NCBI GenBank assembly: GCA_035582835.1
Contig: JAYKAV010003166.1
Span: forward strand, 1,367,422 to 1,431,421
Origin: Phoebastria nigripes
Taxonomy: Eukaryota; Chordata; Aves; Procellariiformes; Diomedeidae
Direction: 5' to 3'
Length of the DNA: 64,000 bases
Part shown: one piece after another, positions 37,591 to 50,693 of the stretch
Layout of the letters: every line of letters begins with the position of its first letter
Numbering within the stretch: position 1 is the first letter of the stretch
Notes under the pieces: model-generated
What the model was told of the DNA's origin: nothing
The model's input: only the letters and a program-made list of their open reading frames with translations
The model's database searches: none
Position numbers and translations under genes: made by a program

Positions 37591-40294
37591 AGTCCTTTAA
37601 AGTTAAAGAATGACCAAACCATTTGGAAAATATCTAAAGATCACTTAGCCCATTAGAAAAAACAGTCCACAGATCATCTTGTTCATTTATCCCAATAGTA
37701 TTAATCTGCAACTAATTAAAACAGACTAAAAGTGAAGTTCTCANTCACTACTTCATTTTTCTTCCTCTTTTGTTTGTTTGCCTGCTTACTTGCCTGGGAA
37801 TTTGTTATAGAAAGTCCTGAGAATGTAGAGTTGATAAGAAAAACAAATAAAAATGCCCTATCACTTTACGGATCACCTTCTGATATCATGCATGTTCAAA
37901 AATACTGCAGTGAGTAACTGCTGTACCTCCATCACGAGCATCGTGAGAACAACACTCCAGGGCCACAGGCTCCAATTCTGTTATCTATTCACCTAAAACT
38001 CTCATTGAAATCGGTGGCACAGCTGTGGGATTGGTCCCTTTACTTTTGAAGCTGCAGCATTAATTATGAAATGAAGGTCCTGTAGGTTTTTAGGTGGCAC
38101 ATGAGCACTGCACAGCCTTTCGCTGTGTCTGTGGGCAGAGAGAGACTTAATGTGACTATGTGGTGTGTAAGCGTGACAGCCCTCTATGGTCTAATTAATT
38201 TCTTACAAACTGAAAACATCTACATTCCTCTTCCAGTGGTAATAGAGCTTTTTATTATTATTGTTTAGAAATGAGTATAACTTTGAGCTTCATTAAAACC
38301 AAATGTTTAATTGCATTCATGGATATCAGATTTATTGATTTACTTAACTTTCCCTGTATAGTACAGCAGAATAATATATAACAGTTTCATATAATGCTGT
38401 CCTAGCCAAGTTTTACTTCAGCATCACAATTTCTCAGACAAGTATGTGTTGATGGTTTATGTTGGCAGGGCCTTTGCTTCTGCTGACAAGTTGGAAAAGA
38501 AAAATCCCATTTATATTTTGAGATTTCCTAAAGCCTGTTGATTTATGAAATACGACTGGCCTTGCATTAGGTTTTGTTTTGGTTTTTCTTTTTAAGAGAA
38601 AAAAATATCACATTTTACTTTATCAACAATTTAAATAGTGGGTTTATTCCATCAAATTGCATTTCCCTAATTGAGAGATTCCTGGCAAGTTAAACAGCAA
38701 TTAATAACAAATTAATTATTTAAGTTATGTTGTAATTTTTTTTTCTTTGAGATGGAGAGAGTTCTCCCATCATAGGCCATCTCATATACACATTCCCCAT
38801 GTGTCCACATGGCATGTAATGGCATACAGTAGGCAAATACCAATGAGTCATTCATGTTTAGAGCTGATTAACAGCAATGTGGATGTGGTTTATTTGGTGC
38901 TGACCACCAGACATGAGCAGGATTCAAACCCTGTTGAGAGGTAGAGTAAAATATTAGCTCAGGCTCAAGACCACACTGAAGCTGCTTCCAGTTGGCTTGG
39001 AGCCTGTGAACTGATGTCTGGACATGCTGTATGGTATAGATTTTTTTTCCCTCCCTCTCTGCTACCAGTGATGAAAAGGACAGCCCGATAGTTGTAGATA
39101 GGGGTTGAATTGTCTCTTGTCTTTCCTACCTGGCTCATTTGCAAGATCTTTCTGACTTCCCAGCATCGGTATGGTTTGGGACTGGGGAAAACACAGATGC
39201 CGTGAGTTAGATACCTATTTGGAGACAAAAAAATGTATAGTTTATATTGCCTTTTCCCCAAATATTTATAAGCTTGGGAATTCTGGTAGCCTTTTGCCTG
39301 GTAGAGGTCATGGTAGAAATCCCACAGACTTCAGTAGAAGTTGGTCTTAAAGAATAGCCACTTCTTGAGTACTCTCAGAGTTGCTGAAATCCCTTTGGGG
39401 TTCCTTGTATAATTTTTGGCTGGGGACCTGTAGTTTAATATACTATTTGCCACGTTGGAAAACATCATATTATTTAACATTAATGCCTCCTGAAAAATGG
39501 AAAAGTTGCACTGCCTTGGTCTTTGGGGAACATAGGCTGACTCAGGAGTGTGGGAGAACCATATTCCAGAGGAAGACACAGAAATGGTGTAGGATTAACA
39601 GAGGCTTTTTTGAAACACCTGACAAAAGTGGAAGGAAAAAAGTAATTTTGGATTTATTTTATTTGCATCAAATTGACTGAATGACTGGTAGGTATTGGTC
39701 ATCTAATCCTGCCACACCAAAAAAGAAAGAAACCATAGCTTTTGACTAGTTACATTTTTAAGGTGCTGTGCTTGGCACTGATCAATGGGGAAAAAATGCA
39801 ATTGTAGGAAAAGAAAATCAGTCAGAAACAGAGAGCTGGCCAAGATAATTCATATTTGATATTCATTATCTTATTACAGATGGTCACAAGCCAGGCGCTG
39901 ATATCCTGTAGGCAGCACTCAAAGGATAAGTGTGCATTAAATGAAAAGTATATTTTCATTTATGCTGAATCTGCAGATTTTTTTTGCCATGGGATTGCTT
40001 CATATGCAAAGGTGGAACTGTTCTTAAAGGCTCATGCTGTCACTTGGGATGGGAGTCTCCATGGCAAGCTGAATAGGCTGCCCTGGCTCTGGTGTGGTCG
40101 GTAGAAAACAAAATTAATCGCTCTGGTATCTGTTCATTTGTCCATATCCTCTGCAGCTAAAGAAAATGAGAGGTAGAGAGATGGTTATTTAGTTATTTTA
40201 GACAGTAGGTGGGTTTACAAGGGGTGCATTGGAAACCTGGCATTGATGCGGTATGTTGTGTCTATGAACTCTTGACACCAAGATGCTGGCTTTT

Positions 40295-40310
40295 AAAAAA
40301 AAAAAAAAAA
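40295..40310 (+). repeat. A16 homopolymer
   Basis: Sixteen A residues followed by GCGAGAGAGA. A poly(A) tail origin cannot be confirmed because no element body is recognisable. Confidence 0.85.
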
Positions 40311-43163
40311 GCGAGAGAGAATGCTTTATCCAGTAAAAGGATACTACTAAGTCTCTCCCTTTCTAGTGTAAATAATTAAAGAAAATTATTTAAGTCTATA
40401 TTTTTTTAAGTTAATGTTCTAAGCAGGATAAAGTTTAACATTACAAATAAAACCCTTCATGTTTTTATGTTGGTTTTGAGTTGTCAGTAAAGGGAGATGG
40501 TCAGGCTGGCCCATTTCAAACAGTGACTAATGGACTTCTGCCTCCATTGCTGGTTCCAGCTGCCTCCAAAATTAAATGATTAATTGCACAAGGGAAGGAC
40601 AACAATCCTTATTTGATTGTGCTGATTACAGAGTTGCTGATTATCAGAGTAGAGGGAATATGTTGTCCTAGTTTCCTAAAATCTTCAAGGAATAAGGCAG
40701 ATCTGAAAATAATTTAGAACTGTAGGGTGTAAGGTTACTCAAATCATGGGGTGACCTGCTCGGAGGTCTCTCATATGTCATGCATGCTATAGTGTATCCT
40801 GGCCGTAGCTACAAGGGTTGCTGTGATAAATCAGTCCTGCTTTTCCAACTGTGATCCATCATACACAGCATGCCTGTGCGATGGGTAAATAATATATCTT
40901 ACCTGATTTGCCAAGGGTACTAAGGAAGCTACGAATGAATTATCAGACCCTGATTCTTGGTTCAGATCAGTAAAGCAGGCTCCTGAGCGTGCTGTTGCAC
41001 AGCCTTTAATATCATGGGTTTCCAGTCTTTTTTTTTTTCTCTTGGACTTCTAGCTGCTCTAGTTAACAGTAAAATGGTCATCCGTTGGCTTGGCTGAGCT
41101 GACGCTAATGATGTTTTGTAGCAAAACTGTGCAGTCAGCTTGGGATGAAAATTTCAGTTAACTGATGAGGAGGCCAAAGACTTTGAGTTTCTTCATCATA
41201 TCTTGCGAAGAATAGAATATCAAGGGCAGCTTTTTCCTAATAATTTTACTTTTTATTTTTAAATCAGTCTTTATGGTGTCATTAACCTGTTTCTGGGTCC
41301 TTCCTCTTTTTCCTATTTTTCTTTTTTTCTTTTTTTTAGCTTTCTGCAGAAGAATTGTAGAGACACGTGTATCGGTCTCACAATGTTTGTAGTATCTTAC
41401 CTTTGTTGCAGTAAAGACAGAAATAGAAAGAGCAGACACTTCCTATACGCCAAAAAGACACACTAATAAAATACAGCCAGCTCTGGGCTGAAAACAATTG
41501 CTGTTTAATAACATATATAGACAGTATAGAGCAGTTTAGAGGAGGAATTGAGGAAGAATGCCTTGGCCAATTAAAAGTTTCATGGAATTCCAGGTAGGTA
41601 GATTGTAATTATTGCTGCTGAACCTTTGCCAGTGCTTAGGGATTAATGCCATCATAATTTAAAGACAGGGAAGAAATTAGTAATGCAGTGCACTATTCAG
41701 CGTAGTGTCTAATTGATGACTGCTTACAACACCCCATAAGCAAACNCTTATCCCTAGTTTAGAAAAGAGAAATGGGTTTTAAAGGGTGCCTTTCTCTGGT
41801 CACTCAGTTACCCAACAAAACCTGATGTCCAGCTTGATGTAGGAATTATCTAGGACCCTCCTGTGTGGTTGGCAGTATGTGCTCAGGATGCAAGTTAGAC
41901 GTTTGCAAGTTAGGCACAGAATATTAAATTCCTTTCTCTTAACAGTAATTTCTACCTGAGCCCTGTCTGTAAACCTACTTAATGCCTTCTTATGCTGTGC
42001 CAGTCCTGATGTACAGTAGAGCAGTCTTCTTACTCTGTGGTCCTACAGTTGCAGTTATAATTACTAATTCCAGCGGTATTGTTGGAGATCGTCCTACGTC
42101 ATGCCATATAGTACCAAAATCCTATTCCAGCATGCACAGACCATGGGCACCCATACCACACTGCCTATATTTGCTGTGCTGAGCTGAAAGAGCAGCCTTA
42201 TGCCAGCAGCTTCCTCAGCAGGAGGAATTGGAGAGATATTCAACCTTTTGTCAACTTTGTTTGACGTAGCAGCTCAGAATAATTGGGCAGGGCTCAGTAC
42301 AAGAACTCAAGCATGACTTTTCTTTGGTGAGTTATCTGGAGTATACAGGGAGAGCAGTTTTTGGTTAGGAGGCAGCACATGAAGCCCAGAATTGGTGACG
42401 CGTCCTAGGTTCTTCCACATGTTTCTTGGAGCAAGGTGTTGTATCTCTTCCTAAAGCCCTCTTTCCTCTTTGCATACTGTAGCTTAAAGTAGTGCAACAA
42501 GAGTGCTTTCATTGATGGAAAATCTTTGAGATCCTCAGAGAGTAGGTGGTATTGCTGTAAAAATTACTATTTTGGGTAGTAAAATGAGTTAAACAGGAAT
42601 CCACTGGTTAATATATCTGAGCTTCATTCTGCTGCCCCACTGTGCAATATTTAATAATACATTTTGATACTGCAATGCCTCTTTCATCTGGCAGAATTGA
42701 TGCTTGCATCAGCATTTGGTTTAAAAGGTATAATGCACACTGCAGATCATAATGAATACTTTCACTCTGTACCTTTTCTTACAAAAGCATTTCACCGTGC
42801 TTTTGTTCATTACTGTTTGCCATGGGTCCTCAGAAGCACACACATCGTGACTCTGCTCAGCAATGGCAAAGCATCACTGGGAGAATGGAAAACACATAAA
42901 ACACAAATATAATTTTGCTCTACAGTACAGCACTTCAGAAGAGGAAAATTTTCTTTGAGCCACTGCTTCTTTTAAAGTATAGTGTGCTGCAATGACAAAT
43001 ATACAGCTTCGATGTTTCCTGCTGCACTGGACCATGACATTGTAAATCAGTGTTTTGCTTTTACATACTCTGTCATTATTAAAATCTATTGTAACTTTGT
43101 TGTAGACAAACATACGTTAGCTCTTGAAAACCACGCATCTTACTCTGTTCTCTTCTGTAACAG

Positions 43164-43347
43164 GGGAATTATTGTATTAGAAAACAAAAGCTACATTCTG
43201 GAGCCATTAGAAGGTGCTACAAGTGAACACAAGATCTACCGAGCAGAGAATTTGAAAATAGCCCCAGGATCTTGTGGCCACCAGCTGGACATCTCTGCCA
43301 TGAGAGCTGATGACCATGACACATCACACCATTCACAAGCTGGCAGG
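43164..43347 (+). CDS. ADAM12: ADAM12 exon 6 (end of prodomain, cysteine switch)
   Basis: This 184-bp exon (starts phase 2, ends phase 0) runs from GIIVLENKSYILEPLEGATS to the end of the propeptide. It contains an N-glycosylation sequon (Asn-Lys-Ser) and Cys in PGSCGH, the expected cysteine-switch residue that holds the catalytic zinc in the latent enzyme. After the switch the sequence is Asp/His-rich (MRADDHDTSHHSQAGR) and differs strongly from the Pro-rich human linker. The last Arg is the first residue of a furin site completed in exon 7 (R|YKR). The acceptor is TGTAACAG and the donor AGG|GTAGGT. Confidence 0.95.
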
Positions 43348-46300
43348 GTAGGTGGATGATGCACTTTTATATTTCTGGTTTGCTGAGTACATCTCTGGTA
43401 GCATTTCCATATTACTGCCTACCATAACTCTTTGTTACAAAGAGTCCCTACTGAGCAAAACATTAAACCGTATAGTCAACTTCTGTTGACATCGTGTGCT
43501 TAAGTGCATGCTTAAAATTAAGCATATATTTACATGATTTGCTAAAGCTTTATTACTTTTTCTTGATCCTGCATGCATAACTTGCTTTTTACTTTCTTTT
43601 TGGTAATGAGATTGCACAGCAAAGTTTATGGTTTCATATTATGGTAATATATTTTGGTTCATGAATGATTGTAGCCAGAATTTAGGACCCCATAAGAACA
43701 CTGAGCAATGTCTGGAAAAGTTCTTGCCCACCCAAGATGGAAGAGAACGTGATAGCTGAGATGCTTTGCTAATACTAGGGTTTGAACCTTTACCTTCTAG
43801 TAGAAAAGTATCTTATATGGACAAAACAAATTCTCACCATATTATTTTACAGATGTGTTATTGTAGTTGTTTTTATGTGGGAAGAAATGCACTTAGTGTG
43901 AAATGCATCTAGCTAATGGAAACTGTAGAAAATTAAATGAGCTAAAAATCAGGAGGAGGAAATACTGTAATAAGTTCATCTGCGTATTGGATGAGGATTG
44001 TAGAAAAGACTGGTTTAGGTGTTCAGAAATTATACAATGATACAAATCGGCCCTCAGCATTTATTAAATGTCACATATTGGGATTTATACTTGCATGTAC
44101 TAAGCCTTTGCATCAGGTTAATTGTTAAGGAAAGCAACCTAAATGGCATCCCTAGGTATTATTTATGTAGTGGAATTAAGTTATTTTACATTTTAGGAAT
44201 ATTAAATATTACATCTAATGCATTAGCCTTTGCATATACCATTTTATGGGCTAAGCGTTTTTCTAAAAATGTGTGTAGGTTGAAAGCATTGGAAAAGTAC
44301 TTTTCACAACTTTATTAAGGTTTCCCCAAACTCTTTGTGACTTTTGACTGAATTTCACTGAAGTAATCCATGTAACAGTAGGTAACTGAAATAAAATGTG
44401 TGCATACAACTAGCTGATACAATCAAAGCAATTTTACTATTACCCTCATGGTTCTCGCATTTTGTTGATGGCTTCAACTACGTGCCAGAATTCACCTTAA
44501 ATATCTGAAAAATATTTTTGCTGTGGTTCAATGGACATAATTATAAAACCTGTCAACAGTCAACATCATATGGATAGGTACAATATATATAACGAGTATG
44601 TTGGATACGCTTCTAATGTATGAATTTTGAAAGTTGTCAAATGTAATGTGCGGAGTGAGCTTTCACATTTCAATGTTGTCATCAGCTAAGTAGACTGTCA
44701 GGACATACTGAATAAAGATGACCAGCAAAGTATGGAGACATAAGGCTGCTCCAAATTACACTGGGTGACAAGTAAGCAGAAATCTAGTCTCAGGTTCAGG
44801 GCATAATGAAAATTTTTCATTTCTTGACGGGTTTGGGGGGAGCTTTTTGTTTGTTTTTTTCCCCTGACCCNTCACTCAACTACCTCCACTAAATTCTTAT
44901 TGAGCAGAGCTGAAAGGTGAGATCAATATATCACAAAGTTAGACTAGCCTTTGGGTTAGATTTAAATACAGGTAAGTGATGGGACAAACAGTAGATTCAG
45001 CTTCCCAGATCCAACCATGAGATTTAATAGAGCGAGTCAGGTGATGTAGCAGATGTGTGCAGACACGTTTTGCCCCATTGGAGCTGGGTCTCTATAAATA
45101 CTGGGTCATTTCATGACTCAGTGGACCCTTAAATTGCAGCAGGGAGTGTGTTTTCCAGTTGAGCTCCATTGAGATAGGATCCTGCAGAAAGCAAGCCTGA
45201 TGTGTAAGATAGCCCCTACAGTATGGCTTTTTCTCTGTAGCCACCCAAAAAAGCCATTTTGGTGGTGCTGGTGGACCACGGATCAGGGGCAAGTGGATCA
45301 CGGAGAAAGAGAGAGGCTGCAACATTGCAGTGTGAATCCAAGCCATGCCAATTCCCAGGCAGAGGAGCATGAGGAAGGGCTACAGTGGCACAGGACAGCA
45401 GTTTTGTGATAGGATCAGGTGTGGTAGAAGCAGGGGAGAAAGACAACGGTCAGTGGAACAAAGCATATCGTCTCCCATTGTGTATATCAATCATGTCNGT
45501 ATTACTGACTCTTCATTTTAATTCTGAAGGATTAACTCAGGCAGTGGATTGTGCATTGATGCAGTTGGCTGCAGAAAGCAAGCTGAAAGAAGTCATAATT
45601 AGGTATATTTTATAAATAAGTATTGTATCCAAGGAATGCACATAGCCTTTGGGCAAATCACAGGAGTGGATTCGTTATGCGAGTCAGTCACCAGAGGCTT
45701 ACATGATTATACCCTGCTAGCCAATTTCTCTCAGGCTAACTCTCTCCAGTCCAAACAGTTTTACTCTTGGTAAAAAGTAAATGGTTTAAACTGACTGATG
45801 TAACAGAGCTCTTCTTATATCTTCGTACCTGGATTTTCATGTCTTATCTTTTACTCTTCATTTGGAAGAAGACTAGAGGCACCTTGAGGGTACATCTCTG
45901 ATCAGGACCGCATAATAAATTTCAGGTTTATGTTAGACTTTTAGTGTCTGAGAGATCAATTCCATCACAGACAACACCCACATGGTCATTTGCCTTATGT
46001 GGCATCTCACTTATGTCTGATATATTTTGCAGGGAGGTAAATTGAGCTCTGCCAGAGCACTGTAGGTTCCGCTGAAGTCTACTGAGACATGGCAGGCCCT
46101 TTGTATTGCATCTGCTGCTGTTCCAGGAACAGCAGGAGGGGACATGCTGACTCCTTGGTGTCCTGGTTCCCAGCCGGCATATCACCAGGCACTGCTGATG
46201 ACCTGTGTGGCAGACGAGGCATGGGCACGTGCACCAAGTCTGTGCACACGCCATGACCCCATGGTGGTGACAGTTGCCTCCAGTAGAGCACAAGAAGGTG

Positions 46301-47731
46301 ACAGGGAACCCCGATACCAGAAGTTGTAAGAATATCTACCTGAGCCCATTTGCCAGACCCCCTAATAAGTGTAATCCTGTGAAGTGTTTGTATCATTGGT
46401 GTTTAGTTCATTAATGATAGCTTTCACTGCTTTCTCAGTTCGTAAATACTGTCCAAATGGAACTTAACTATTTTCCAGTTATTGTAGTTTGAAGGCTGTG
46501 TCACATGATCAAATATGAGTTTGAAAGTCAGAGTTACTAAAGGTTACATCTGTCACTTTCCGCTAAACACAGTGCTGCTTGCAAAACATTCAAAATCATT
46601 AATCTGCAGATAACAAAGAGGAACACTGTGATAATGTGAAAAAAATTTTGTGAAATTTGGCTGGAAGGTGATGTCCAGCACNGACTTAGCTTAGGGGATC
46701 ACACAGTTTGCCTTGGAACAGTTTGCTTTGGAAAGCTTTAGTCATGTTTTGTGTAATAGAGCATTGGTTTAGTTCAAGACACCATGGTCATTAGTAGGTC
46801 ATACATCTGTTTAAGCTCCTTAAGTTCTGGCATGAAGATCAGATATACTGCTGAGACCTCTTTTCCCTAACTGTCTTATTGCAGAAACAAGGGAGGAATG
46901 ATAGAATAGATGCTCAGCTGCTGTAAATCACAGAAGTTTTACAGGCATTAATAGGTCACTTCAATTTAGGGTAGCAGAGGAGCTGTGCTATGATTAGTAT
47001 TATTACAAAATCATTTCATTTTCTTCAGTGATCTTTTTGCAGCTAAGCATTATGATTCTTTTAGACCTGCATTTAGAACTGCAAGTAGCGTGACCAGCTG
47101 TTTTATATGAATATACAGATACAAAATTAAATGTATGCCTACTGTTTTTAGAGTATTCGTTTGCTTCCCCAGACACTGACAGTTCATTTGGGTTTTTTCT
47201 GCAGTTTTTGTTCTTGGATTTTTCCTACTACATAATTTATCAGTTGACCACTTGATCTCTTCTCTGCTTCACTCAATATCCCTTTATCTCTCATTTTTCC
47301 TAGTAGACAGTTTGTCTATTGTGTGAAATGTTTGCTAAAAGTCATCTCATCATTTCTTTAAATGTGCCTTGGAAATAGCAAAGGTCTTTCTGCTAGAGAT
47401 GATATTCTCCTGCGAGGAAAGATAACTCAAACATTTCAACTGCAGAAAGCTGAAAGGTTGAGAGAGACTTTGCACCACTTTCCTGCTTGCTGTGATCAAA
47501 TCCTGGGTTTTTTTGTAAGTACCATGTAGACTATTTCTGTAGATAGTAGATAAAAGGAAAAGTTCCATGAGGAGAAGGAATACAATAAAAATTTGTATGT
47601 AGTGAAATCTTTGGAAGTCTGAGATGTTGTGTATCTCCTCTTGCAAGCACTTTGTTGTTCTGAGGCAGAGCTGATTCCAAGGGTCACTTATTGCAAAAAA
47701 AACCCCACCCTATTTTGATCTTTTTTGGCAG
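43348..47731 (+). other. ADAM12: ADAM12 intron 6
   Basis: This 4,384-bp phase 0 intron has no recognised transposon. A locally more GC-rich patch at 46080-46330 carries overlapping frames on both strands (up to 121 codons) without domains, and I do not call it a gene. The intron ends TTTTTTGGCAG. Confidence 0.85.
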
Positions 47732-47797
47732 TACAAGAGGGAGACTCTGAAGACAACAAAGTATGTGGAGCTTGTTATTGTGGCAGATAATCGTGAG
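47732..47797 (+). CDS. ADAM12: ADAM12 exon 7 (furin site, start of metalloprotease)
   Basis: This 66-bp exon (22 codons, phase 0 at both ends) reads YKRETLKTTKYVELVIVADN followed by RE. The exon 6 Arg plus YKR makes R-Y-K-R, a minimal furin-type proprotein convertase site (R-X-K/R-R). Cleavage after it would release a mature enzyme beginning ETLK. The KYVELVIVADN strand is the first beta strand of the reprolysin (M12B) catalytic fold. The acceptor is TTGGCAG and the donor GAG|GTAAGA. Confidence 0.96.
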
Positions 47798-48722
47798 GTA
47801 AGAAATTTAAAACTAAAAAGTTATGGGAAGCATGGGTAGGAAACGGGTAGCTCAGTTCAGCTACCATGGTATTGCAAATACTGTGCTTCAGATAGTAATA
47901 TGATGGTTTTCAAAAGTAAAGCTTCTTCCCTAATTAGGGCTAAGCAATGGATATTAAGTCCTATAAATGTCCTATTAAGATAGGACAACACTGATAGTCA
48001 ACTGTAAAATTTCTTGCAATACTTCATAAGGAATTTGAGTCTCAAATAACTGGGATATCTGGTAGTAATTGAAGAAGAGGCAAGTACAAATTCACTGCCC
48101 AGGATCTCCTTGAGCTAGTTAAGGCTTCATTGCCATTGACTCTGCCCTCCGTGGGACCGTCACTGTTTGGAAGACACGGTAGGATCCTGCACTTGCTTTT
48201 GAAGCAGTACTTTACCATCACATTGCATGAAGCACAACTGCCTTCCTGACGGTTTGCAAAGAGAACTTCAAAGTGAGTAACCACGACTGGCTGTAGAAAT
48301 GTTCCAGTGAGTTGAATGGCAGGCAAAGATCTAAATCTTGGTTTGAATTATTTCGCTACTTACGGGTTTTTTTGTCTCCCTGAACACTGCTAGTTAGGGA
48401 GTTACAATCACTCTGCTGCAAGAGCCGAAACAGCTAACCGAAGACCCTTTTCTTTTTCACAAAACATCAGTCCCTGAAAGATGCCTGTGTAAGACTTAGG
48501 GATTTTAAAATCTTTTCGTGAGAACCAAAATCCTATCCCATAGCCTGTGGTTATTCTGAGGCAGACCGTGGTCCCATGAGGCCAACAGGAGCCTGCTGAT
48601 GGCCTCTGGTTGCACTGTGTAATTCCCAAACATCACCGACAATGCTGGCAGAGTAAGGTGGCTGTTGGGGGGAAGCTCTATGATATTTGTGCTGCTAGTA
48701 CATTGATCCTTTACATTCCAAG
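47798..48722 (+). other. ADAM12: ADAM12 intron 7
   Basis: This 925-bp phase 0 intron has nothing recognisable inside. The acceptor is ATTCCAAG, an AAG rather than CAG 3' splice site. Confidence 0.9.
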
Positions 48723-48794
48723 TTTCAGAGACAAGGCAAGGATGTGGAAAAAATTAAGCAGAGGCTGATAGAAATTGCAAACTATGTTGATAAG
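48723..48794 (+). CDS. ADAM12: ADAM12 exon 8 (metalloprotease)
   Basis: This 72-bp exon (24 codons, phase 0 at both ends) encodes FQRQGKDVEKIKQRLIEIAN followed by YVDK, the first helix of the catalytic domain. It is nearly identical to human ADAM12, with conservative changes only (for example Val-Glu-Lys-Ile for Leu-Glu-Lys-Val, and Tyr for His). The acceptor ends AAG and the donor is AAG|GTAAGA. Confidence 0.96.
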
Positions 48795-50523
48795 GTAAGA
48801 ACATGAGCATTATTTCACTTTTTCTAAACTTATTACACTTTCTGAAGGATGTTGCTGTGAAATCTATGTTTCTTCTGCTAGTAATTTAAGAAAGCCGCCA
48901 TGGTCAGATCAGCAGCTTTCTCAACCTTTGCCACATCTCCTTATCCACCCACCTTTTCAAGGAGCTAACCCTGCTGCTTTCCTAATCTCCAGTATTTCAG
49001 AGCAATGCTTCTCTCCAACCAGTAAAACCAAAAAAGTAAACGTAAACCTTTCGTATTCCCTTCAACATACTAAGCTGTGAGCTCTGCTCTGCTATATATG
49101 GGATGCATATATCTGTGGAAGCACTATCCCTAAGGAGATGTACAATTTAGCGCTAGGATTTTATTAACCTGGGAAGAGGTTGGGGATAATCACATATGGA
49201 ACAGCCCATAGAAAAAGGATTATTTTGAGGAGGAATTTGGAGAACAAAGTCCTTTGCAGCAGCAAGGGATGGTCCAATTGTAAGGCCAACAAAGGGCCTG
49301 TGAAGACACAGTCAATAAAACATATAGCCCAAGGAAGATGGCAGAATTAAAAATATGCAGTGCTTAAGGAAGCAGAAGTTGATGGCTGAGTGAGAGCAAT
49401 AAGAAAGAGACACACACTGGATTTTTTTGTATTTGAAGTAATTTCTTGACTATAAACAATAAATGCTAAGAGTCCTCTACAGTGTTTTTTGAACAAATTA
49501 ATTTTTGTTGTGTTGTATGGCTAGAAAAAATTAGGAGTCCGGTAGTGAAATTGTAACTGAGGGAGTCTTAATTTAGCTGAGAACTTATCAAGTGATGCTT
49601 CAAGGGCAATAACTCAAGGAGAAGCATTCTTGATTAAAAACAAGCTGCTGAAGACACCTCCACCTCTTCCATAGTTGTCTTGCTGACTTATTACTGGAGG
49701 ACAGGTGTTTATATGTTACCTGCTCAAAATTAATTTTGCATGTTATAATGTATTTCTGTTTCATGCTTAATTTATGCTCAGCAAATGCCAATGTTATCCA
49801 AATGACTGTAATACATATAAACAAGACAAAGATCTAGTATATGCTTTTCTCAGACTGTCAGCCAAATCTGGACTTGATCAATTCTTGAATCCTTCTTCAC
49901 ATTAGTCTCGCATTAGAATTGTTATCTCTGCTCTGTTGCTAATGCTGCTCCGGCTCCCCTCTTGTAGCCACTGTGGCATTTACCAGTGGGATAATAGTGT
50001 ATGTAGCCCACAGTGCTAAAAAACACTTGTTTTTATCTGCTGTGAACAGGACTCGATGACTCTGGCTAAATTTTCAGCTACTATTTTGAACCACAACCAT
50101 AGTACAGCACAGCTGCCTCTACCTCTTGAATTGCATTGGTGCTAGTGATGGAGGGCAGCCGTGGAGAGAGTCATCTGCCATAGCAACAAGCTTGTTCAGA
50201 AGTGAAGGACATGTAAGGTAGTTGCAGCGTTTCATCTTGAAGGAAGATAGAAACTTGGGTGGGACATAGAGAAGTAGCATATCTCTGGATGTCTTTGAAT
50301 GCCTTATGGGTATTTAGTCAGGTCACAACTGTTTCCCGTAAGTCATGGAAATATTTTGTCTGAGTCAGTCCTGTCAGGTGTTCACTTTTGCCCTGGAGAA
50401 GAGACCATTTAAGCCTCTGCAAGAAAGGTTCATATGCACATTGTGCTTCTGTTGAAATATGCTAATCCAATGTGGTCTAAAATGAGTCTGAGAGACATGT
50501 TTCTATTTTTCTTTTCTCATTAG
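48795..50523 (+). other. ADAM12: ADAM12 intron 8
   Basis: This 1,729-bp phase 0 intron contains no recognised element. The acceptor is TTCTCATTAG after a pyrimidine-rich tract. Confidence 0.9.
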
Positions 50524-50693
50524 TTCTATAGGCCACTAAATATTCGAGTAGCCCTCGTCGGAGTGGAAGTATGGAATGACATGGATAAGTGCTCTATTTC
50601 TCAAGACCCTTTCACCAGCCTCCATGAGTTTCTGGACTGGAGAAAGCTGAAACTACTACCTCGTAAACCCCATGACAATGCACAGCTGATAAG
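50524..50693 (+). CDS. ADAM12: ADAM12 exon 9 (metalloprotease)
   Basis: This 170-bp exon (starts phase 0, ends phase 2) begins FYRPLNIRVALVGVEVWNDM and continues through DKCSISQDPFTSLHEFLDW to DNAQLI plus the first two bases of a Ser codon. It supplies the central strand and helix of the M12B catalytic domain, including one conserved cysteine. Differences from human are few and conservative. The donor is AG|GTAGAC, somewhat weaker than the other donors here. Confidence 0.96.

Larger units (their letters stand above)
31573..43163 (+). other. ADAM12: ADAM12 intron 5
   Basis: At 11,591 bp and phase 2 this is the longest complete intron in the window. It holds two CR1 fragments (33479-33567, 34300-34765), two MIR-like SINEs (33895-34050 on minus, 37461-37590 on plus), a short GGGTA repeat (33684-33705), A tracts, and a TAAT-rich stretch at 38560-38745. 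A 167-codon frame at 32134-32637 is the longest non-transposon frame of the window. It has no recognised domain and is probably chance. Confidence 0.85.

Noticed and set aside
40295..40310. Poly(A) tail of a processed pseudogene
   Set aside because: No coding remnant or target duplication upstream of the A run. The same applies to A13 at 36709 and A18 at 57717.
41740..41830. Another MIR-like segment (AGAAATGGGTTTTAAAGGGT)
   Set aside because: Only scattered words agree with MIR and the order is not convincing.
46079..46396. Overlapping frames on both strands in a GC-richer patch of intron 6
   Set aside because: No domain, no splice context and similar lengths on both strands. Local base composition explains it.
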